Positions 5,768 through 7,317 of a stretch of DNA of 7,317 nt are shown here, piece by piece (within the stretch, counting starts at the first letter, position 1; the number at the start of each line of letters is the position of its first letter). Location of the stretch: contig WTCH01000309.1 in NCBI GenBank assembly GCA_013138675.1, positions 1 through 7,317 on the forward strand, given 5' to 3'. Both the position numbers and the translations under genes were made by a program. This DNA is from Woeseiaceae bacterium (GTDB lineage Bacteria > Pseudomonadota > Gammaproteobacteria > Steroidobacterales > Woeseiaceae). Under the pieces are notes generated by a model. The model made no database searches and was not told the DNA's origin. It was given only the letters and a program-made list of their open reading frames with translations.

Positions 5768-7143
5768 TGGTACTTCGGTGCGTTCTCGACAGCTTCGTCG
5801 ATTGTGCCGACCATGTAGAACGCCTGCTCCGGAATGTGATCGTAGTCGCCATTGATGATGCCGTTGAAGCCACGAATCGTTTCTGCCAGCGAAACGTACT
5901 TACCGGGTGAGTTCGTGAAAACCTCGGCAACGAAGAACGGCTGCGACAGAAACTTCTGAATCTTGCGTGCGCGATTAACGATCTGCTTGTCTTCTTCGGA
6001 CAGCTCGTCCATGCCCAGGATGGCGATGATGTCCTGCAACTCTTTGTAGCGTTGCAATACAGCCTGTACGCCACGTGCGCAGTCGTAGTGCTCCTGTCCA
6101 ATAATGAGTGGATCGAGGATTCGCGATGTTGAATCGAGCGGATCAACCGCCGGGTAGATGCCTAGCTCCGCAATGTTACGTGACAGCACGAGTGTCGCGT
6201 CCAGATGAGCAAAGGTGGTTGCCGGAGATGGGTCGGTCAGGTCATCAGCCGGTACATATACGGCCTGGAATGACGTGATAGAGCCGGTTTTCGTCGATGC
6301 GATGCGCTCTTGAAGAATGCCCATTTCCTCAGCCAGTGTTGGCTGGTAGCCCACTGCTGATGGCATACGACCGAGCAATGCCGATACTTCGGTACCAGCC
6401 AGTGTGTAGCGGTAGATGTTGTCGATGAACATCAGGACGTCACGACCTTCGTCGCGGAACGCCTCGGCCATCGTCAGCCCGGTCAGCGCGACACGCAGGC
6501 GGTTGCCGGGAGGCTCATTCATCTGGCCATAAACCAGTGACACCTTGTCGATTACGTTGGAATCGGTCATCTCGTGGTAGAAGTCGTTACCTTCACGAGT
6601 ACGCTCACCTACACCTGCGAACACTGAATAGCCCGAGTGCTCGTGAGCAATATTACGAATCAGTTCCATCAGCGCAACGGTCTTGCCGACGCCGGCGCCA
6701 CCGAATAGACCAACCTTACCGCCCTTGGAGATCGGCATGATCAGGTCGATGACCTTGATGCCCGTTTCCAGACGCTCGGTGGTCGCTGCCTGCTCTTCGT
6801 AGGTAGGAGCCGCGCGATGAATTGGCATGTGCACTTCAGCGCCAATAGGGCCAGCATTGTCGATAGGCTTGCCCAATACATCCATGATGCGGCCCAGCGT
6901 TTTCTCGCCAACCGGTACGGTAATCGCCGAACCCGTATTGGTGACGGCCATGCCACGCTTCAGACCCTCCGAAGAGCCCATGGCAATCGTGCGCACGACG
7001 CCGTCGCCCAGCTGCTGCTGAACTTCGAGCGTGATTTCCGCATCGTCAATAATCAATGCGTCGTAAATCTTCGGGATTTGGCCTGCGGGGAACTCAACGT
7101 CCACAACAGCGCCAATTACCTGCACAGTAGTTCCGGTGCTCAT
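5764..7143 (-). CDS. atpD: F1F0 ATP synthase subunit beta
   Basis: Beta carries the catalytic nucleotide sites of F1; three copies alternate with alpha around gamma. The 459 residues match the E. coli protein in length and closely in sequence. The N-terminal beta-barrel domain (about 1-75) precedes the nucleotide domain with the P-loop GGAGVGKT (148-155; Lys154 and Thr155 bind ATP and magnesium). GERTREGNDFYHEM (179-192) contains the catalytic Glu180 and Arg181. The Walker B strand is DVLMFIDNIYRYTLAGTE (235-252). The C-terminal helical domain has the DELSEED loop (379-385), which contacts gamma. The start is the ATG at 7141-7143, 9 bases after the atpG stop, with an AAGGA that overlaps that stop, so coupled translation is likely. 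The last residues (ENAPKYQ) differ from the E. coli end (KAKKL), and the stop codon is supplied by a REP-like element. Confidence 0.99.
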   Translation of the reverse strand: MSTGTTVQVIGAVVDVEFPAGQIPKIYDALIIDDAEITLEVQQQLGDGVVRTIAMGSSEGLKRGMAVTNTGSAITVPVGEKTLGRIMDVLGKPIDNAGPIGAEVHMPIHRAAPTYEEQAATTERLETGIKVIDLIMPISKGGKVGLFGGAGVGKTVALMELIRNIAHEHSGYSVFAGVGERTREGNDFYHEMTDSNVIDKVSLVYGQMNEPPGNRLRVALTGLTMAEAFRDEGRDVLMFIDNIYRYTLAGTEVSALLGRMPSAVGYQPTLAEEMGILQERIASTKTGSITSFQAVYVPADDLTDPSPATTFAHLDATLVLSRNIAELGIYPAVDPLDSTSRILDPLIIGQEHYDCARGVQAVLQRYKELQDIIAILGMDELSEEDKQIVNRARKIQKFLSQPFFVAEVFTNSPGKYVSLAETIRGFNGIINGDYDHIPEQAFYMVGTIDEAVENAPKYQ

Positions 7144-7149
7144 CTCTTT

Positions 7150-7154
7150 TCCTT
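7150..7154 (-). promoter_or_regulatory. Ribosome binding site of atpD
   Basis: AAGGA on the minus strand lies 6 bases before the atpD ATG and overlaps the last two bases of the atpG TAA. The overlap suits translational coupling of gamma and beta. Confidence 0.65.
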
Positions 7155-7317
7155 AGCTTGAAACGGCAGCTGCGCCACCGACAATTTCTGAAATTTCCTG
7201 CGTGATCGCAGCCTGACGTGCCTTGTTGTACTGCAACTGCAACTCATCGATGATGTCGCCAGCGTTATCCGTTGCCGACTTCATCGCTACCATTTTTGCC
7301 GCCATTTCACAGGCGAA
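7153..7317 (-). CDS. atpG: F1F0 ATP synthase subunit gamma, C-terminal 54 residues
   Basis: Gamma is the central rotor shaft of F1. Only its C-terminal end lies in the window; the rest continues past the right edge. The minus-strand frame reads EMAAKMVAMKSATDNAGDII, then DELQLQYNKARQAAITQEIS, and ends EIVGGAAAVSS before TAA at 7153-7155. This is the conserved C-terminal helix of the gamma subunit that turns inside the alpha-beta ring (MVAMKSATDNA and YNKARQAAITQEI are typical). It lies 9 bases upstream of atpD in the usual atpA-G-D-C order. Confidence 0.96.
   Translation of the reverse strand, partial: FACEMAAKMVAMKSATDNAGDIIDELQLQYNKARQAAITQEISEIVGGAAAVSS

Overview
The window is a stretch of gammaproteobacterial core chromosome. 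It carries the end of the F1F0 ATP synthase operon (atpG 3' end, atpD, atpC) and the amino-sugar genes glmU and glmS, all on the minus strand in the order atpG-atpD-atpC-[insert]-glmU-glmS. The atp operon followed by glmU and glmS is a common gammaproteobacterial arrangement. The encoded proteins match the recalled E. coli proteins closely over long stretches, especially AtpD and the ends of GlmS. The short repeats (core GTCGCGGCTAAAGCCGC followed by a TCCTAC tail) are of the REP type known from Pseudomonas and other gammaproteobacteria. A free-living, probably marine or environmental gammaproteobacterium is a reasonable guess, but the genus cannot be fixed from this window.

Layout: positions 1-141 hold the 3' end of an unidentified plus-strand reading frame that overlaps the end of glmS by 14 bases. 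glmS (128-1960, GTG start) and glmU (2048-3409, TTG start) follow on the minus strand. Next comes an insert of about 1.9 kb (3410-5296). It holds a plus-strand sodium:solute symporter gene (3563-5014), a degraded fragment of a TPR protein (about 5016-5207), and REP-like elements on both sides. atpC (5297-5713), atpD (5764-7143) and the 3' end of atpG (7153-7317) complete the window. Another REP-like element lies between atpD and atpC and supplies the atpD stop codon.

Function: GlmS makes glucosamine-6-phosphate. GlmU makes UDP-N-acetylglucosamine from glucosamine-1-phosphate, feeding peptidoglycan and LPS synthesis; GlmM, the enzyme between them, is not in the window. The Atp proteins belong to the F1 motor. 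The symporter uses the sodium gradient to import a solute that is not identified, and its sequence recalls the choline-transporter branch of the family.

I see no wholly new system. The points most worth a second look are the REP-like elements and what they do here: one inside the atp operon forming the atpD stop, an inverted pair between two converging genes, and a near-identical direct pair bracketing the symporter cassette that separates atpC from glmU.
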